64,000 nt of DNA from Clostridium acetireducens DSM 10703 (GCF_001758365.1 NZ_LZFO01000001.1:62001-126000), one strand, 5' to 3'; shown: positions 10,190 through 20,843, counted from the first letter of the stretch. Notes: generated by a model from the sequence alone, not told the origin. Translations and numbers: made by a program.

Positions 10190-11257
10190 ATGAATCTGGA
10201 ATTTATTGAAGCATTAAAAGAAATTATGAAAGAAAAAGGTATTAGTGAAGAATTGTTATTTTCTACTATAGAAGATGCTTTAGTAGCAGCTTATAAAAAG
10301 AATTACGCTAATAAATCTATAAATTCTCAAAATGTGAAAGTTACAATGGACAGGGAAAATGGAGAAATACATGTATATTCTCAAAGGAAGGTTGTAGAAG
10401 AACCTAGTGAAGACATGAATGAAATTTCATTAGAAGAAGCTAGAATGATAGATGCTGGCTATAATATTGAAGATGTAGTTAATATAGAAGTTACTCCTAA
10501 AAAATTTGGGAGAGTTGCAGCACAAGCAGCTAAACAAGTAGTAATACAAAGAATAAAAGAAGAAGAAAGAAGAATAGTGTATAATGAATTTATAGAAAAA
10601 GAATGTGATATAATAACAGGAACTGTTTTAAGAAAAGATAAAGCAAATATTTTAGTAGATTTAGGAAAAATAGAAGCTGTTTTAGGACCAAATGAACAAA
10701 TTCCTGGAGAAAAATATAATTTTAATGATAAAATAAAATTATATATAGTAGAAGTTAAAAATACAACAAAAGGAGCTCAAATTATAATATCTAGAACACA
10801 TCCAGGGTTAGTTAAAAGATTATTTGAATTAGAAGTTCCGGAAATATACGACGGAACAGTTGAGATTAAATCTATTGCTAGAGAAGCAGGATTTAGAACT
10901 AAAATAGCAGTGTTTTCCCATGATGAAAATGTAGATGCTATGGGAGCTTGTGTTGGACCTAAAGGAATAAGAGTTCAAAATGTAGTTAATGAATTAAAAA
11001 ATGAAAAAATAGATATAATTAAATGGAGTAAGTTATCAGAAGAGTTTATAGCTAATTCTCTAAGCCCTGCTAAAGTTTTAGATGTAGTGTTGAATGAAGA
11101 TTCAAAAGCAGCTTCAGTAGTAGTAGATGATAATGAATTATCTTTAGCTATTGGAAAAGAAGGTCAAAATGTTAGACTAGCTGCAAAACTTACAGGATGG
11201 AAAATAGATATAAAGAGCAAGTCTCAGGTTGAAGATCAACCTGAATTAGAAGAATAA
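10190..11257 (+). CDS. nusA: Transcription termination/antitermination factor NusA
   Basis: Binds RNA polymerase and modulates pausing, termination and antitermination. Domains along 355 residues: N-terminal RNAP-binding domain (begins NLEFIEALKEIMKEKGI), S1 domain at roughly 135-200, then two KH domains, with GACVGPKGIRVQ and the second GKEGQNVRLAAKLTGW. The C-terminal acidic repeats of enterobacterial NusA are absent, as usual in Firmicutes. AAGGAGG precedes the ATG. Confidence 0.97.
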   Translation: MNLEFIEALKEIMKEKGISEELLFSTIEDALVAAYKKNYANKSINSQNVKVTMDRENGEIHVYSQRKVVEEPSEDMNEISLEEARMIDAGYNIEDVVNIEVTPKKFGRVAAQAAKQVVIQRIKEEERRIVYNEFIEKECDIITGTVLRKDKANILVDLGKIEAVLGPNEQIPGEKYNFNDKIKLYIVEVKNTTKGAQIIISRTHPGLVKRLFELEVPEIYDGTVEIKSIAREAGFRTKIAVFSHDENVDAMGACVGPKGIRVQNVVNELKNEKIDIIKWSKLSEEFIANSLSPAKVLDVVLNEDSKAASVVVDDNELSLAIGKEGQNVRLAAKLTGWKIDIKSKSQVEDQPELEE

Positions 11258-11285
11258 ATGGCACAAAAAAGGATGGTGTTTAAAA

Positions 11286-11549
11286 ATGAAGGCAAAGAAA
11301 ATACCTCAAAGGATGTGCACAGGTTGTTTAGAAACAAAGCCTAAAAAAGAATTAATAAGAGTAGTAAAAAATAAAGAAGGAGAAGTTTCAGTAGATTTAA
11401 CTGGTAAAAAGCCTGGAAGAGGAGCGTATATATGTAAAAATGCTCAATGTCTTGAAAAAGCATTTAAAGCTAAAAGGCTTCAAAAAAATCTAGAAACTAA
11501 AATTGATGAAGAAATTTATAACAGATTACAGGAAGAGATTAATGGTTAA
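11286..11549 (+). CDS. rnpM: RNase P modulator RnpM (YlxR, DUF448)
   Basis: Small 87-residue YlxR-family protein, reported in Bacillus to bind RNase P RNA and modulate its activity. The hallmark RMCTGC...ELIRVV block is at the N-terminus, followed by GKKPGRGAYIC and the C-terminal Lys-rich helix. It lies between nusA and infB as usual. The ylxQ gene (L7Ae-like protein) that normally follows is missing: only 58 bases separate this stop from the infB start. Confidence 0.92.
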   Translation: MKAKKIPQRMCTGCLETKPKKELIRVVKNKEGEVSVDLTGKKPGRGAYICKNAQCLEKAFKAKRLQKNLETKIDEEIYNRLQEEING

Positions 11550-11607
11550 ATTTATTAAAACTTTCTTACTTTATTTGTAGTAAACTTTAGTTTCGGGGGT
11601 GAATATT

Positions 11608-13632
11608 TTGTCAAAAATAAGAATATATGAGTTGGCAAAGGAAATTAATATATCAAGTAAAGAATTAATAAAAATGTTAGGTGAAGAGTTTAATATAATA
11701 GTTAAAAATCATATGAGTGTAATAGAAGAAGAAGATGCAGAATTATTAAAAGAATTTTTTGAAGAAAAAGATAAAGATAATGAAGAAAATAATTATGAAA
11801 AAAAAGAAGTAAAACCTAAAGATAAAAAAAATAAATCAAAAAATAAAGAAGATGATGATGAAGATGAAGAAGTTATAATAGAAATTGAAGATACAATTAC
11901 AGTAAAAGAATTATCAGAAAAAATGAAAAAACCTACTACTGAAGTTATAAAACAATTGATATTTATGGGAGTAATGGCTGGTATAAACCAAGAAATTGAT
12001 TTTAAAACTGCAGAAAAGCTAGCAGAAAAGTTTAATTGCATAGTTATAAAAAAAGAAGATAATTCTGCTGTGGCAGAAGATGAATTATACAATGAAGAAG
12101 ATGAACAAGACGAAAAAGGAGTTAAAAGACCACCTGTAGTTACTGTAATGGGGCACGTTGACCATGGTAAAACATCTATACTTGATGCTATAAGAAAAGA
12201 AAAAGTTACAGCAACAGAAGCAGGAGGTATAACTCAGCATATAGGAGCGTACACAGTAGATATAAATGGAGAAAAAGTAACATTTTTAGATACACCAGGT
12301 CACGAAGCTTTTACTTCTATGAGGTCAAGAGGAGCTCAAATAACAGATATAGTAATATTAGTTGTAGCAGCAGATGATGGTGTTATGCCTCAAACTGAAG
12401 AAGCTATAAGCCATTGTAAAGCAGCTAATGTACCTATAATAGTTGCTATAAATAAAATAGATAGGCCAGGAGCTAATCCAGATAGAGTAAAACAAGAATT
12501 AGCAGAAAGAGATGTAGTTCCAGAAGAATGGGGAGGAAATGTAATATGTGTTCCTGTATCTGCACATACTAAAGAAGGATTAGATAGTCTTTTAGAAATG
12601 ATTATTTTAACTGCTGAAATTCAAGAGCTAAAAGCTAATCCAGATAGAAATTCAAAAGGAACAGTAATAGAAGCTAAATTAGATAAAAGAAGAGGACCAG
12701 TAGCTACTTTATTAGTACAAAATGGTACTCTGAATGTAGGAGATTCTGTAATAGTAGGATCTACTTATGGAAGAATAAGAGCTATGTTTGATGATAAAGG
12801 TAAAAAAATAAAATCAGCAGGACCTTCAATACCAGTAGAAATCTTAGGTTTATCTGAAGTTCCAGCAGCAGGAGATAGATTCCATGTAGTTAAAGATGAA
12901 AAAACTGCAAGAGAAATGGCTGATAAGAGAAAAGAAAAAATAAGAACAGAATATCTTCAATCAACTCATAAAGTTTCCTTAGAAGATTTATATAGTCAAA
13001 TTAAAGAAGGAAAAATTAAAGAGCTGGGAATAATTGTTAAAGCTGATGTTCAAGGAACTGTTGAAGCTATTAGACAATCTTTTGAAAAATTATCTAGTGA
13101 AGAAGTAAAAGTAAGAGTTATTCATGGAGCAGTAGGTGCTATAACAGAAACAGATGTAATGCTAGCTAATGCTTCAAATGCAATAATTATTGGATTTAAT
13201 GTAAGGCCAGATACAAATGCAAATATGTTAGCGGAAAAAGAAGAAGTAGATATAAAAACTTATAGAGTAATATATGACGCTATAGAAGATATTAAAGATG
13301 CTATGGTAGGTATGTTAGAACCAGATTATAAAGAAGTAGTTTTAGGAAGAGCAGAAATAAGACAAATTTATAAAATTTCTAGTGTAGGAACTATAGCAGG
13401 ATGCTATGTTCAAAATGGAAAAATAACCAGAAACTCTCAAGTTAGAGTTATAAGAGATGGTATTGTAATATTTGAATCTGAATTAGCTTCATTAAAGAGA
13501 TTTAAAGATGATGCAAAAGAAGTTGCTACGGGATTTGAATGTGGACTTAGCATAGAAAAGTTTAATGATATTAAAGAAGGAGATATAATAGAAGCTTACG
13601 AAATACAAGAAATTAAAAAGAAAGAAATATAG
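11608..13632 (+). CDS. infB: Translation initiation factor IF-2
   Basis: GTPase that delivers initiator tRNA to the ribosome. N-terminal IF2_N segment ([10 protein letters not shown]), a charged Lys/Glu/Asp-rich linker (about residues 50-95), a second IF2_N helix, then the G domain with [14 protein letters not shown] and NKID, followed by domains II-IV. I use the TTG at 11608 ([12 protein letters not shown], 674 residues), well spaced from GGGGGTG; an in-frame GTG at 11599 lies within that ribosome binding site. Low-complexity acidic linker codons are normal for IF-2. Confidence 0.97.
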   Translation: MSKIRIYELAKEINISSKELIKMLGEEFNIIVKNHMSVIEEEDAELLKEFFEEKDKDNEENNYEKKEVKPKDKKNKSKNKEDDDEDEEVIIEIEDTITVKELSEKMKKPTTEVIKQLIFMGVMAGINQEIDFKTAEKLAEKFNCIVIKKEDNSAVAEDELYNEEDEQDEKGVKRPPVVTVMGHVDHGKTSILDAIRKEKVTATEAGGITQHIGAYTVDINGEKVTFLDTPGHEAFTSMRSRGAQITDIVILVVAADDGVMPQTEEAISHCKAANVPIIVAINKIDRPGANPDRVKQELAERDVVPEEWGGNVICVPVSAHTKEGLDSLLEMIILTAEIQELKANPDRNSKGTVIEAKLDKRRGPVATLLVQNGTLNVGDSVIVGSTYGRIRAMFDDKGKKIKSAGPSIPVEILGLSEVPAAGDRFHVVKDEKTAREMADKRKEKIRTEYLQSTHKVSLEDLYSQIKEGKIKELGIIVKADVQGTVEAIRQSFEKLSSEEVKVRVIHGAVGAITETDVMLANASNAIIIGFNVRPDTNANMLAEKEEVDIKTYRVIYDAIEDIKDAMVGMLEPDYKEVVLGRAEIRQIYKISSVGTIAGCYVQNGKITRNSQVRVIRDGIVIFESELASLKRFKDDAKEVATGFECGLSIEKFNDIKEGDIIEAYEIQEIKKKEI

Positions 13633-13668
13633 AAGGTTATGACTTAAAAAAAGTGGAGTGATGTTATT

Positions 13669-14034
13669 ATGTCAAAGTATAGAAGCGGTAGAATAAATGA
13701 AGAAGTAAAAAGAGAAATAAGTTCTATAATACAAAATGATATAAAAGATCCAAGATTAACAGCTATGGTAAGTGTTACAAAAGTAGAAGTAACTAGAGAT
13801 TTAAGATATGCTAAGGTTTTTATTAGTTTATTTGGAAAAGAAGAAGATAAAGAATCTTCCTTAGAAGCATTAAAAAGTTCTTCAGGATTTATTAGAAGAG
13901 AAATTGGTCAAAGAATTAATCTAAGATATACTCCTGAAATAATATTAAAAATAGATGATACTATAGAACAAGGTATGCATATAGATAACATATTACAAAA
14001 GCTGAAGGAGAAAAAAAGTAATGATGATGAATAG
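13669..14034 (+). CDS. rbfA: Ribosome-binding factor A
   Basis: Late 30S maturation and cold adaptation factor binding the 5' region of 16S rRNA. The 121-residue protein shows the family start (RINEEVKREISSII), DPRL and the KH-like core ending in IDNILQKLKE. Ribosome binding site GGAGTG. Its last 14 bases overlap nrnA, so the two are translationally coupled. Confidence 0.95.
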   Translation: MSKYRSGRINEEVKREISSIIQNDIKDPRLTAMVSVTKVEVTRDLRYAKVFISLFGKEEDKESSLEALKSSSGFIRREIGQRINLRYTPEIILKIDDTIEQGMHIDNILQKLKEKKSNDDE

Positions 14035-14980
14035 TATTTTAAAAACTATTAGGGAAAGTAATGAAATAGCTATTACTTTTCATACATCTCCTGATGGAGA
14101 TTCATTAGGAAGTTCTTTAGCTTTAATGCAGGGTTTAAGAAAATTAAATAAAAATGCATATATACTATGTAAAGAAGAGCTTCCGAAATCTTTTTCTTTT
14201 TTACCTTATTCAAAAGATATAGATAAAGATAAATTTACTTTAAAGGAAAATACAGATTGTGTAATAGTTTTAGACTGCGGAAATGTAGAAAGAATTAATG
14301 CAAATTTAAAATTTGAAAATAAAAATTGTGTTATCATAAATGTAGATCATCATCTTTCAAATGACTTATATGGAAACTTGAATTTTGTAGATGCTAATGC
14401 AGCAGCAGTAGGAGAAATTGTATATCAAATGTTAATGAGCTTAGGAGTTGAAATAGATACTGATATAGCAACTTGTCTATATACTTCTTTAATTACAGAT
14501 ACAGGATCTTTTAGATACTCAAATACTTCTTGTGTAACTCATGCTATAGCGGGAGATTTAATAAATTGTGGTATAGATTTTAGCAGTATACACAGAAAAA
14601 TATTTGAAAATAAAGATTATATAAGAGTAAAGTTATATGGAAAAGTAATAGAGGATTTAAAAATAGTTGATGATAAAATTTGTATTATTAGAATTACTAA
14701 AAATATGTTAAAACAATTAAATGTTGAAGAAGCATCAGATACATCTGATGTAATATCTCTTGGGATGCAAATAAATACAGTTGAAGTAGCAATTCTTTTA
14801 AAAGAATCAGAAGAAGGTGTAAAGGTAAGTTTAAGGTCAAAATCTAAAGTGGATGTTAGAAAAGTAGCAGAAAACTTTGGAGGAGGAGGTCATATAAGGG
14901 CGTCAGGATTATGCATTAACGATAAAAGTATATATGAAGTAGAAAAATTAATATTAGAAGAAGTTAGAAAAGAGTTGTAA
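14021..14980 (+). CDS. nrnA: Bifunctional oligoribonuclease/PAP phosphatase NrnA (DHH/DHHA1)
   Basis: Degrades nanoRNAs and dephosphorylates pAp. DHH motifs in order: HTSPDGDSLGSS, the VLDCGN segment, VDHHLSND and the VDANAAAVGEIVY segment; the DHHA1 domain ends with FGGGGHIRASG. Length 319 is normal. Three consecutive ATG codons (14021, 14024, 14027) are possible starts; GAAGGAG at 14004-14010 best fits the first or second. The start overlaps the end of rbfA, and truB follows after 3 bases. Confidence 0.95.
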   Translation: MMMNSILKTIRESNEIAITFHTSPDGDSLGSSLALMQGLRKLNKNAYILCKEELPKSFSFLPYSKDIDKDKFTLKENTDCVIVLDCGNVERINANLKFENKNCVIINVDHHLSNDLYGNLNFVDANAAAVGEIVYQMLMSLGVEIDTDIATCLYTSLITDTGSFRYSNTSCVTHAIAGDLINCGIDFSSIHRKIFENKDYIRVKLYGKVIEDLKIVDDKICIIRITKNMLKQLNVEEASDTSDVISLGMQINTVEVAILLKESEEGVKVSLRSKSKVDVRKVAENFGGGGHIRASGLCINDKSIYEVEKLILEEVRKEL

Positions 14981-14983
14981 TAT

Positions 14984-15859
14984 ATGGATGGAGTTATAAA
15001 TGTATATAAACTTGTAGGAATGACTTCCTTTGATGTAGTAAGAAAAGTAAGAAATATTTCCAATACAAAGAAAGTAGGACATACCGGAACATTAGATCCT
15101 GAGGCTTCTGGAGTTTTACCTATTTGTATTGGAAAAGCTACTAAAATTGTAGATTACATAATGAATGAAGATAAAATATATAAAGCTAAGCTAAAATTAG
15201 GAATAGTTACAGATACTTACGATAAAGAAGGTAATATAATTGAAAATAATGAAGTAAATGTATCAGAAGAAGAAATAAATTTTGTAATAAACGATTTTAT
15301 AGGCAATATAAAGCAAATACCACCTATGTATTCTGCGATAAAAGTAAAAGGAAAAAGATTATATGATTTGGCTAGAAAAGGTATAGAAATAGAAAGAAAA
15401 CCTAGAGATATTACCATACATTATATAAAAATTTTAAATATAAATATTCCTTATGTAGACATAGAAGTTTTTTGTTCTAAAGGCACATATATAAGAAGTT
15501 TATGTTATGATATAGGAAAAAAATTAAATTGTGGAGCTTCTATGTGGGCTTTAGAAAGAATAAAAACAGGTGGATTTCAAGTGCATAACTCTATAGAAAT
15601 AGATAAATTGGATAAAACCAATATATTAAATTATTTAATACCAATAGATGAAGCTCTATATAAATATGATAAAATTTATTTAGATATAAAATATAAAAAC
15701 TTAGTTTTAAATGGGGTTGTATTAAAAGACTACAATGTACTAAAAAATTTACATAAAGATAAAATATATAGAGTTTATTTACAAGATAATAGTTTTATAG
15801 GGTTAGGAAAGTATTCTGAATATGGATTTAAAATTATAAAATTATTGTTTAGGGAGTAA
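14984..15859 (+). CDS. truB: tRNA pseudouridine(55) synthase
   Basis: Forms pseudouridine 55 in the T-loop of most tRNAs. The catalytic Asp38 is in [15 protein letters not shown]; the family start [13 protein letters not shown], the [12 protein letters not shown] motif and the GTYIRSL block are present. 291 residues including a short C-terminal domain. It begins only 3 bases after nrnA with a poor ribosome binding site, so initiation probably depends on coupling to the upstream gene. Confidence 0.96.
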   Translation: MDGVINVYKLVGMTSFDVVRKVRNISNTKKVGHTGTLDPEASGVLPICIGKATKIVDYIMNEDKIYKAKLKLGIVTDTYDKEGNIIENNEVNVSEEEINFVINDFIGNIKQIPPMYSAIKVKGKRLYDLARKGIEIERKPRDITIHYIKILNINIPYVDIEVFCSKGTYIRSLCYDIGKKLNCGASMWALERIKTGGFQVHNSIEIDKLDKTNILNYLIPIDEALYKYDKIYLDIKYKNLVLNGVVLKDYNVLKNLHKDKIYRVYLQDNSFIGLGKYSEYGFKIIKLLFRE

Positions 15860-15864
15860 TAAAT

Positions 15865-16797
15865 ATGATAACATTAGAAGACAATTTTAAAACAAAATTT
15901 AAATATGGTACATGTATTGCTTTAGGAAGCTTTGATGGATTGCACTTAGGGCATTTACAATTAATAAACAAAGCTATTCAAATAGCTAAAAAAAATAAGT
16001 GTAAAAGCATGGTATGTACTTTTAAAAATCACCCTTTAACAATTATAAATGAAGATTTAGCTCCTAAATTAATAATGAATGAAGAAACAAAAATTCAAAT
16101 TTTAAATAAATTAGGTGTAGATATAGTTAATTTTATTAATTTTGATTATGAATTTATGAAAATGTGTGCAGAAGATTTTATAAAGAATTTAGTGGAGTGC
16201 TACAGTGTTAAAGCAATTATAGTAGGATTTAATTTTAGATTTGGATATAAAAATTTAGGAGATGTAGAATTACTTAAAGAATTAAGTAAAAAATTTAATT
16301 TTAAAGTACATATTATAAAAGCTGTTAAATCTAAAGAAGGTGTAATAAGTAGTTCAAAAATAAGAAATATTCTATCAGAAGAAGGAGACATAGAAAAGGC
16401 TAATAAAATGCTAACTAGATATTTTAGTTTAAAAGGAAAAGTTGTTAAGGGTAAACAAATAGGAAGAGAAATGGGCTTTCCAACTATAAATTTAGATTAT
16501 GATAAAAAGTTCGTTTTGCCAAGAGGTGGAGTTTATTTTACTATAGTGGAATATAAAAAAATGCATTTTAAAGGAATAACTAATATAGGATACAACCCAA
16601 CAGTAAATAATGATAAATTAGGTGTAGAGACTCATATATTAAATTTTAATCAAAATGTTTATGGTGAAAATATAACTATTTATTTTGTAAAAAGAATAAG
16701 AGATGAAAAAAAATTTAATTCTAAAGCAGAATTATCAGAGCAATTAAAAAATGATAAATTATATGCAGAAAAACAAAGAATAGAATTAAATATATAA
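15865..16797 (+). CDS. ribF: Bifunctional riboflavin kinase / FMN adenylyltransferase
   Basis: Converts riboflavin to FMN and FMN to FAD. N-terminal nucleotidyltransferase domain with LGSFDGLHLGH and SSSKIRN (SSxxIR) motifs, then the C-terminal riboflavin kinase domain with GKQIGREMGFPTINL and the GVYFT, ITNIGYNPTV segments. 310 residues, normal length. Last gene of the rimP-to-ribF operon; the adjacent rpsO has its own promoter. Confidence 0.96.
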   Translation: MITLEDNFKTKFKYGTCIALGSFDGLHLGHLQLINKAIQIAKKNKCKSMVCTFKNHPLTIINEDLAPKLIMNEETKIQILNKLGVDIVNFINFDYEFMKMCAEDFIKNLVECYSVKAIIVGFNFRFGYKNLGDVELLKELSKKFNFKVHIIKAVKSKEGVISSSKIRNILSEEGDIEKANKMLTRYFSLKGKVVKGKQIGREMGFPTINLDYDKKFVLPRGGVYFTIVEYKKMHFKGITNIGYNPTVNNDKLGVETHILNFNQNVYGENITIYFVKRIRDEKKFNSKAELSEQLKNDKLYAEKQRIELNI

Positions 16798-16804
16798 AAA
16801 ATAA

Positions 16805-16833
16805 TTTACAATAGAAAGTTTATTTGCTATAAT
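16805..16833 (+). promoter_or_regulatory. Sigma-A promoter of rpsO with extended -10
   Basis: TTTACA, a 17-base spacer and TATAAT preceded by TGC (extended -10). This is one of the strongest vegetative promoters in the window, starting a transcript about 75 bases before rpsO. Confidence 0.88.
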
Positions 16834-16839
16834 ACATAC

Positions 16840-16916
16840 GTAAAGCCTTATGCTAAGAATATTGACTTGCCAACGATATTCTTGGGATAGGGAGTAAATT
16901 TTGGAGGTGTAGTTTT
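16840..16916 (+). promoter_or_regulatory. Structured 5' leader of rpsO (putative S15 autoregulatory leader)
   Basis: The leader holds an AAGAATAT / ATATTCTT stem (about 16855-16884) capping an internal GACTTGCCAACG segment, then GGGATAGGGAG just before the ribosome binding site. rpsO leaders that bind ribosomal protein S15 and repress translation are known in Gram-positive bacteria; assignment here is from position and structure, not from a model match. Confidence 0.6.
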
Positions 16917-17180
16917 ATGGATAAGGCAGTTAAACAAGAAATAATGAATAAGTATGCTAGACATGAAGGAGATACAGGTTCTCCTGAAGTTCAAGTTGCA
17001 TTACTTACTAAAAGAATCAATCATTTAAATGAACATTTAAAATTTCACAAAAAAGATCACCATTCAAGAAGAGGTCTTTTAATGATGGTTGGTAAAAGAA
17101 GAGGTCTTTTGAACTATTTAGCAAAAGAGGACATAGAAAGATATCGTACTCTTATAAAACAATTAGGATTAAGAAAATAA
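16917..17180 (+). CDS. rpsO: 30S ribosomal protein S15
   Basis: Primary 16S rRNA binding protein organising the platform of the small subunit. The 87-residue sequence carries the S15 signature [34 protein letters not shown] and [15 protein letters not shown] precedes the ATG. It is monocistronic by its own promoter and terminator and sits ahead of pnp, the order found widely in bacteria. Confidence 0.98.
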   Translation: MDKAVKQEIMNKYARHEGDTGSPEVQVALLTKRINHLNEHLKFHKKDHHSRRGLLMMVGKRRGLLNYLAKEDIERYRTLIKQLGLRK

Positions 17181-17184
17181 TTAT

Positions 17185-17216
17185 TAGAGCGGGCAAGTTC
17201 CGCTCTATTATTTTAA
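17185..17216 (+). terminator. rpsO terminator
   Basis: TAGAGCGG pairs with CCGCTCTA around a 7-base loop and is followed by TTATTTTA. It overlaps by two bases the large palindrome that begins at 17206, so the two structures compete at the junction. Confidence 0.85.
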
Positions 17217-17253
17217 CTAACTAATAAAATTTTATTAGTTAGTTAAAATAATA
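17206..17253. repeat. Perfect 48-base palindrome between rpsO and pnp
   Basis: The two 24-base arms (17206-17229 and 17230-17253) are exact reverse complements with no spacer, containing a repeated TTAGTTAG/CTAACTAA core. It can form a long hairpin in RNA from either strand. It may be a second terminator, or an RNase III-type processing site ahead of pnp, which is known to be autoregulated through such a hairpin in enterobacteria. Which applies here is inference. Confidence 0.85.
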
Positions 17254-17300
17254 ATAGCAATTTAATTAGCTAGAAATTTGAAAGGAGGTATATTTTTTAT

Positions 17301-19412
17301 ATGAATCATATTTTAGAAACTAATATAGCTGGTAGAATAATGAAAGTAGAATACGGTAAAGTAGGAATGCTTTCAGATTGTGCTATGTTGGTTAGTTATG
17401 GTGATACAGTGGTATTAGTTAATGTAAATGCATCTAAGGAACCCAAAGAAGGAATAGATTTCTTTCCATTAACTGTAGAATATCAAGAAAGACTATATGC
17501 AGTAGGAAAAATTCCAGGAGGTTTTATAAAAAGAGAAGGTAAGCCTTCAGAAAAGGCTATATTGCATTCTAGAGCTATAGATAGACCTTTAAGACCTTTA
17601 TTTCCAAAGGGATATAGAAATGATGTGCAAATTGTATGTACAGTAGTATCTGTGGAACAGGATAATTTACCAGAAATATTAGCAATGAATGCAGCTTCTT
17701 TGGCACTATGTGTATCTAGTATTCCATTTACTACTCCAGTAGCTACAGTAGCAGTAGGATTAATAGACGGTGAATTTATAACTAATCCTACATCAGAACA
17801 AAGAGAAAAAAGCATATTAGATTTAACAGTATGTGCTACAAAAGAAAGAGTTATGATGATAGAAGCTGGTGGAGAAGAAATTGAAGAAGATATAATGTAT
17901 AATGGAATAATATTTGGATTTGAACAATGTCAAAAAATCATAGATTTTCAAGAAGAAGCTATGAATAAGTTTGGAAAAGAAAAAGTAGAACCTAAATTAT
18001 TTAAACCAGAGGAAGAAATAGAAAAAGAAGTAAGAGAATTTGCATTTAATATGATAAAAGATGCAATGTATATAATGGATAAAGATGAAAGAAATAATGC
18101 TATGGATCAGGTTAGAGAAAATGTTAGTTTAGAATTCGATGAAAAATATCCAGATAATCAAGAAGATATAGCAGATGTAGTATATAGAATGCAAAAAGAA
18201 ATAGTTAGAAATATGATATTAAATGAAAAAAGAAGACCTGATGGAAGAGGATTTGAAGAAATAAGACCTATAGGTTGTGAAGTAGGATTGCTTCCAAGAA
18301 CTCATGGTACAGGTTTATTTACAAGAGGTCTAACACAAGTTATGACAGTTGCTACTATAGGTGCTTTAGGAGATGTTCAAATATTAGATGGAATAAGTGA
18401 AGATGAATTTAAAAGATATATGCATCATTACAATTTTCCAGGATATTCTACTGGTGAAGTTAGACCATTAAGAGGTCCAGGAAGAAGAGAAATAGGTCAT
18501 GGTGCTTTAGCAGAAAAAGCTTTAGAACCATTAATACCATCAGAGGAGGAATTTCCATATACTATAAGATTAGTATCCGAGGTGTTAAGTTCAAATGGTT
18601 CAACTTCCCAAGCTAGTGTATGTGGAAGTACTTTAGCTTTATTAGATGCAGGTGTTCCTATTAAGAGACCAGCAGCTGGAATAGCTATGGGACTTGTTAC
18701 TAGTGATGATTTATCACAAGCAGAAATACTTACAGATATACAAGGTATGGAAGACTTTTTTGGAGATATGGACTTTAAAGTAGCAGGTACAGAAAAAGGA
18801 ATAACAGCTATACAAGTAGATACTAAAATTAAAGGAATGCCAAATGAAGTTATAAAAAAGGCTTTAAAAGATGCTAGAAAAGCAAGATTATTCATATTAG
18901 AAAAGATAAAAGAATGCATACCTGAACCAAGAGAAGAACTTTCTAAATATGCACCTAGAATATATACTATTAATATTAATCCAGAAAAAATAAGAGATGT
19001 AATAGGTGCTGGAGGAAAAACTATAAATAAGATAATTGCAGAAACTGGAGTTAAAATAGATATTAAAGAAGATGGAAAAGTATTTGTAATGTCAGATGAT
19101 AGAATTGGTGCAGATAGAGCATTAAAAATAATATCTGATATAACAAGAGATGTAGAAGTAGGAGAAATTTATTTAGGAAAAGTTACTAAAATAGTTCCTT
19201 TTGGAGCTTTTGTAGAAGTTTTAACAGGAAAAGAAGGATTAGTACACATTTCTAAATTAGATTTTAACAGAGTAAATAAAGTTGAAGATATTGTTTCTTT
19301 AGGGGATGAAATACTAGTTAAAGTTACAGATATTGATAAACAAGGAAGAATTAATCTTTCTAGAAAAGATGCAATTAAAGATTCCAGTGAGAAGAGAGAG
19401 CAAGAAAAATAG
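17301..19412 (+). CDS. pnp: Polyribonucleotide nucleotidyltransferase (PNPase)
   Basis: Phosphorolytic 3'-5' exoribonuclease and degradosome member. Two RNase PH domains flanking a helical linker, then a KH domain ([12 protein letters not shown]) and an S1 domain ([21 protein letters not shown]). FTRGLTQ and the acidic active site of the second RNase PH domain are present. 703 residues, normal. AAAGGAGG ribosome binding site. RNase Y, with which it interacts in Bacillus, is encoded at 28.8 kb. Confidence 0.98.
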   Translation: MNHILETNIAGRIMKVEYGKVGMLSDCAMLVSYGDTVVLVNVNASKEPKEGIDFFPLTVEYQERLYAVGKIPGGFIKREGKPSEKAILHSRAIDRPLRPLFPKGYRNDVQIVCTVVSVEQDNLPEILAMNAASLALCVSSIPFTTPVATVAVGLIDGEFITNPTSEQREKSILDLTVCATKERVMMIEAGGEEIEEDIMYNGIIFGFEQCQKIIDFQEEAMNKFGKEKVEPKLFKPEEEIEKEVREFAFNMIKDAMYIMDKDERNNAMDQVRENVSLEFDEKYPDNQEDIADVVYRMQKEIVRNMILNEKRRPDGRGFEEIRPIGCEVGLLPRTHGTGLFTRGLTQVMTVATIGALGDVQILDGISEDEFKRYMHHYNFPGYSTGEVRPLRGPGRREIGHGALAEKALEPLIPSEEEFPYTIRLVSEVLSSNGSTSQASVCGSTLALLDAGVPIKRPAAGIAMGLVTSDDLSQAEILTDIQGMEDFFGDMDFKVAGTEKGITAIQVDTKIKGMPNEVIKKALKDARKARLFILEKIKECIPEPREELSKYAPRIYTININPEKIRDVIGAGGKTINKIIAETGVKIDIKEDGKVFVMSDDRIGADRALKIISDITRDVEVGEIYLGKVTKIVPFGAFVEVLTGKEGLVHISKLDFNRVNKVEDIVSLGDEILVKVTDIDKQGRINLSRKDAIKDSSEKREQEK

Positions 19413-19446
19413 AAGGGCATATTGCTGCCTTTTTATTTTTTTTAAT
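19413..19446 (+). terminator. Weak terminator after pnp
   Basis: A short GGCA/TGCC stem with a 6-base loop is followed by a long T-rich run. The stem is weak, so partial read-through into the M16 peptidase gene is likely. Confidence 0.5.
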
Positions 19447-19473
19447 TTTAATATTAAAATTAGGAGGATATTC

Positions 19474-20772
19474 ATGTATAATATAATTCAATTAGATAAT
19501 GGATTAAGGATAGTTTTAGAGAGTATAGATTATGTAAATTCTATAAGTGTGGGATTATGGGTAGAAAATGGATCAAGAAATGAAAATAAAATAAACAATG
19601 GAATATCCCATTTTATAGAACATATGTTGTTTAAAGGTACAAAAAATAGAACAGCAAAAGATATAGTAGAAAGTATAGAAAATGTAGGTGGACAAATAAA
19701 TGCCTTTACAGGCAAAGAATCTACTTGTTTTTATATAAAAGCTTTAAACTCTCATTTAGAACTAGCTTTGGATATATTATCAGATATGCTTTTTAATAGT
19801 AAATTTTCTGAAGAAGATATAGAAAAAGAAAAAGGAGTAATAATTGAAGAAATAAATATGAGTGAAGATTCTCCTGAAGATGTGCTTTTAGATTTACATA
19901 GTATAGCTACCTGGGGAGAAGATTCTATAGCACTTCCAATATTAGGAACAATAAAAACAGTAAAATCTTTTACTAAAAATCAAATATTAGAATATATATC
20001 CTCTTATTATATACCAGAAAACTCAGTTTTATCAATTTGTGGTAATTTTGATATGAAAACTATAAAAAGTACTATTGAGAAGTTTTTTGGAATGTGGAGC
20101 AGTAATACAAAAAAAATAACAAAATACTCTAGTCCTAAAATACTTAATAATAATTTGTTTAGAAAGAAAAGCATAGAACAATTACATATAAGTTTAGGTA
20201 TTGAAGGTTTTGGATTAGGTAATGATGATGTGTACCCATTGATATTGCTTAATAACTTATTAGGTGGGGGAGCTTCTTCTATATTATTTCAAAAAATAAG
20301 AGAAGATAAAGGAATATGTTATTCTATTTATTCTTATTTAACAGCTTATAATAACACTGGTATTATTAATATATATACAGGATTAAATCCAGTATATGCT
20401 TGTGAAGCAATAAATTTAATAAAAGAAGAATTGGAAAAGTTTACAAAAATACATATAACGGATGATAAGTTAATTAAATCCAAAGAACAAATAAAAGGAA
20501 GTTACATACTAGGTTTAGAAAGCACTAGTAGTAGAATGTTTAGTAATGGAAAGTCTGTATTGTTTTTGAATAAAATTAATACTCCTGAGGATATAATAAA
20601 GAAAATTGATAATATAACAAAGAATAAGTTAGAAGAAGTTATGGAAAAAACTTTTTCTAAGGGTATTTTAAATTCTTCTTTTGTAGGAGAAAATGTAAAT
20701 TTAAATTTATTATCTAATAGTATTGGAAAAGATGTGATTGCTTTTAAAAATCAACAAAGCAAGTTAATTTAG
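19474..20772 (+). CDS. M16-family zinc peptidase (MlpA/YmxG-like)
   Basis: Pitrilysin-type metallopeptidase. The inverted zinc motif HFIEH is at residues 46-50, with the third ligand region EEINMSED about 75 residues later; the C-terminal half is the inactive M16_C domain with GGGASSILFQKIRE. 432 residues from the ATG at 19474, preceded by TAGGAGGA; an in-frame ATG at 19333 would overlap pnp and add an unrelated 47-residue leader. Matches mlpA, which lies after pnp in Bacillus. No signal peptide, so it acts in the cytosol. Confidence 0.9.
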   Translation: MYNIIQLDNGLRIVLESIDYVNSISVGLWVENGSRNENKINNGISHFIEHMLFKGTKNRTAKDIVESIENVGGQINAFTGKESTCFYIKALNSHLELALDILSDMLFNSKFSEEDIEKEKGVIIEEINMSEDSPEDVLLDLHSIATWGEDSIALPILGTIKTVKSFTKNQILEYISSYYIPENSVLSICGNFDMKTIKSTIEKFFGMWSSNTKKITKYSSPKILNNNLFRKKSIEQLHISLGIEGFGLGNDDVYPLILLNNLLGGGASSILFQKIREDKGICYSIYSYLTAYNNTGIINIYTGLNPVYACEAINLIKEELEKFTKIHITDDKLIKSKEQIKGSYILGLESTSSRMFSNGKSVLFLNKINTPEDIIKKIDNITKNKLEEVMEKTFSKGILNSSFVGENVNLNLLSNSIGKDVIAFKNQQSKLI

Positions 20773-20843
20773 TATAAAGTAATATCTTCTTAATATAGTT
20801 AATAAAATATATTAAGTTTAAAATATATTAAGGAGGTATTACT

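Noticed and set aside
11793-12092. Ser-rich reverse-strand frame opposite infB
   Set aside because: Arises from the Glu/Asp/Lys codon runs of the IF-2 linker read backwards; not a gene.
18497-18919. Open frame of 140 codons on the reverse strand within pnp
   Set aside because: It mirrors the pnp codon pattern, lacks a ribosome binding site, and its product has no recognisable motifs; a shadow of the strong forward gene.
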